Assembly (NCBI RefSeq): GCF_900100175.1
Contig: NZ_FNEM01000025.1
Coordinates: 1-42,934, forward strand
DNA from: Ferrimonas sediminum
GTDB lineage: Bacteria; Pseudomonadota; Gammaproteobacteria; Enterobacterales; Shewanellaceae
Reading direction: 5' to 3'
DNA length: 42,934 nt
A program made the position numbers and the translations under genes. Below, piece by piece: positions 42,907 to 42,934 of the stretch. Position 1 is the stretch's first letter, and each line of letters starts with the position of its first letter. The notes under the pieces are model-generated. The model saw only the letters and a program-made list of their open reading frames with translations. It searched no databases and was not told the origin of the DNA.

Positions 42907-42934
42907 AAAAAAACCCGAGCGTCAGCTCGGGCTT
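42907..42934. terminator. Terminator at the window end
   Basis: CCCGAGC/GCTCGGG with loop GTCA follows an A run; the T run is cut by the window edge. It probably ends the small membrane protein gene, or a convergent gene beyond the window. Confidence 0.8.

Noticed and set aside
1-42934. CRISPR array or defence island
   Set aside because: No regularly spaced repeats and no cas, restriction or toxin genes were seen on either strand.

Overview
The window reads as an ordinary chromosomal segment of a marine gammaproteobacterium near Ferrimonas/Shewanella (Alteromonadales). This is inferred from gene families and gene order: PomA/PomB-type sodium flagellar stators beside thiI and xseB-ispA-dxs, psp genes facing pspF and sapABCDF, a TyrR lacking the GAFTGA loop, and an NsrR. 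Base composition is fairly GC-rich. No prophage, integrase, transposase, rRNA or CRISPR array is seen.

Layout. 1-135: a tRNA-Val and its terminator. 271-4269: a small unknown gene, an MFS transporter with a palindromic operator-like site, an M32 carboxypeptidase and a LysR regulator. 4288-12594: phenylalanine/tyrosine catabolism on the minus strand. It comprises hppD-hmgA-fahA-maiA, the regulator gene tyrR, and a megL-phhA-phhB operon (methionine gamma-lyase, phenylalanine hydroxylase, carbinolamine dehydratase). Together they would turn Phe into Tyr and carry 4-hydroxyphenylpyruvate to fumarate and acetoacetate; no tyrosine aminotransferase is present here. TyrR-box-like sequences lie near hppD, tyrR and megL, and a CRP-like site lies before hppD.

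12583-17618: the envelope stress module ycjF-like/ycjX/pspC/pspB/pspA, facing pspF across a sigma54-type promoter. 17688-23192: a tightly overlapping sapABCDF ABC transporter operon, ending in a 71-residue, 13-cysteine GDCCVxC-type protein. 23237-25091: a LysR/acetyltransferase pair flanked by three copies of the 3' end of yajQ, which look like remnants of site-specific insertions at that gene end. This is the most unusual structure in the window.

25065-34378: yajQ, a VanZ-like protein and a PanE-like reductase, then thiI, pomB and pomA on the minus strand facing xseB-ispA-dxs, then a HAD hydrolase. 34446-42934: a lytic transglycosylase lipoprotein, a LysE exporter, an M16 peptidase-gshA-lipoprotein operon, nsrR with a YqaA-family membrane protein, a small secreted protein, and a 58-residue membrane protein. 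Starts were chosen from ribosome binding sites and family length. Several are non-ATG: maiA TTG, pomA GTG, nsrR TTG, the M16 peptidase GTG, and gshA probably GTG.
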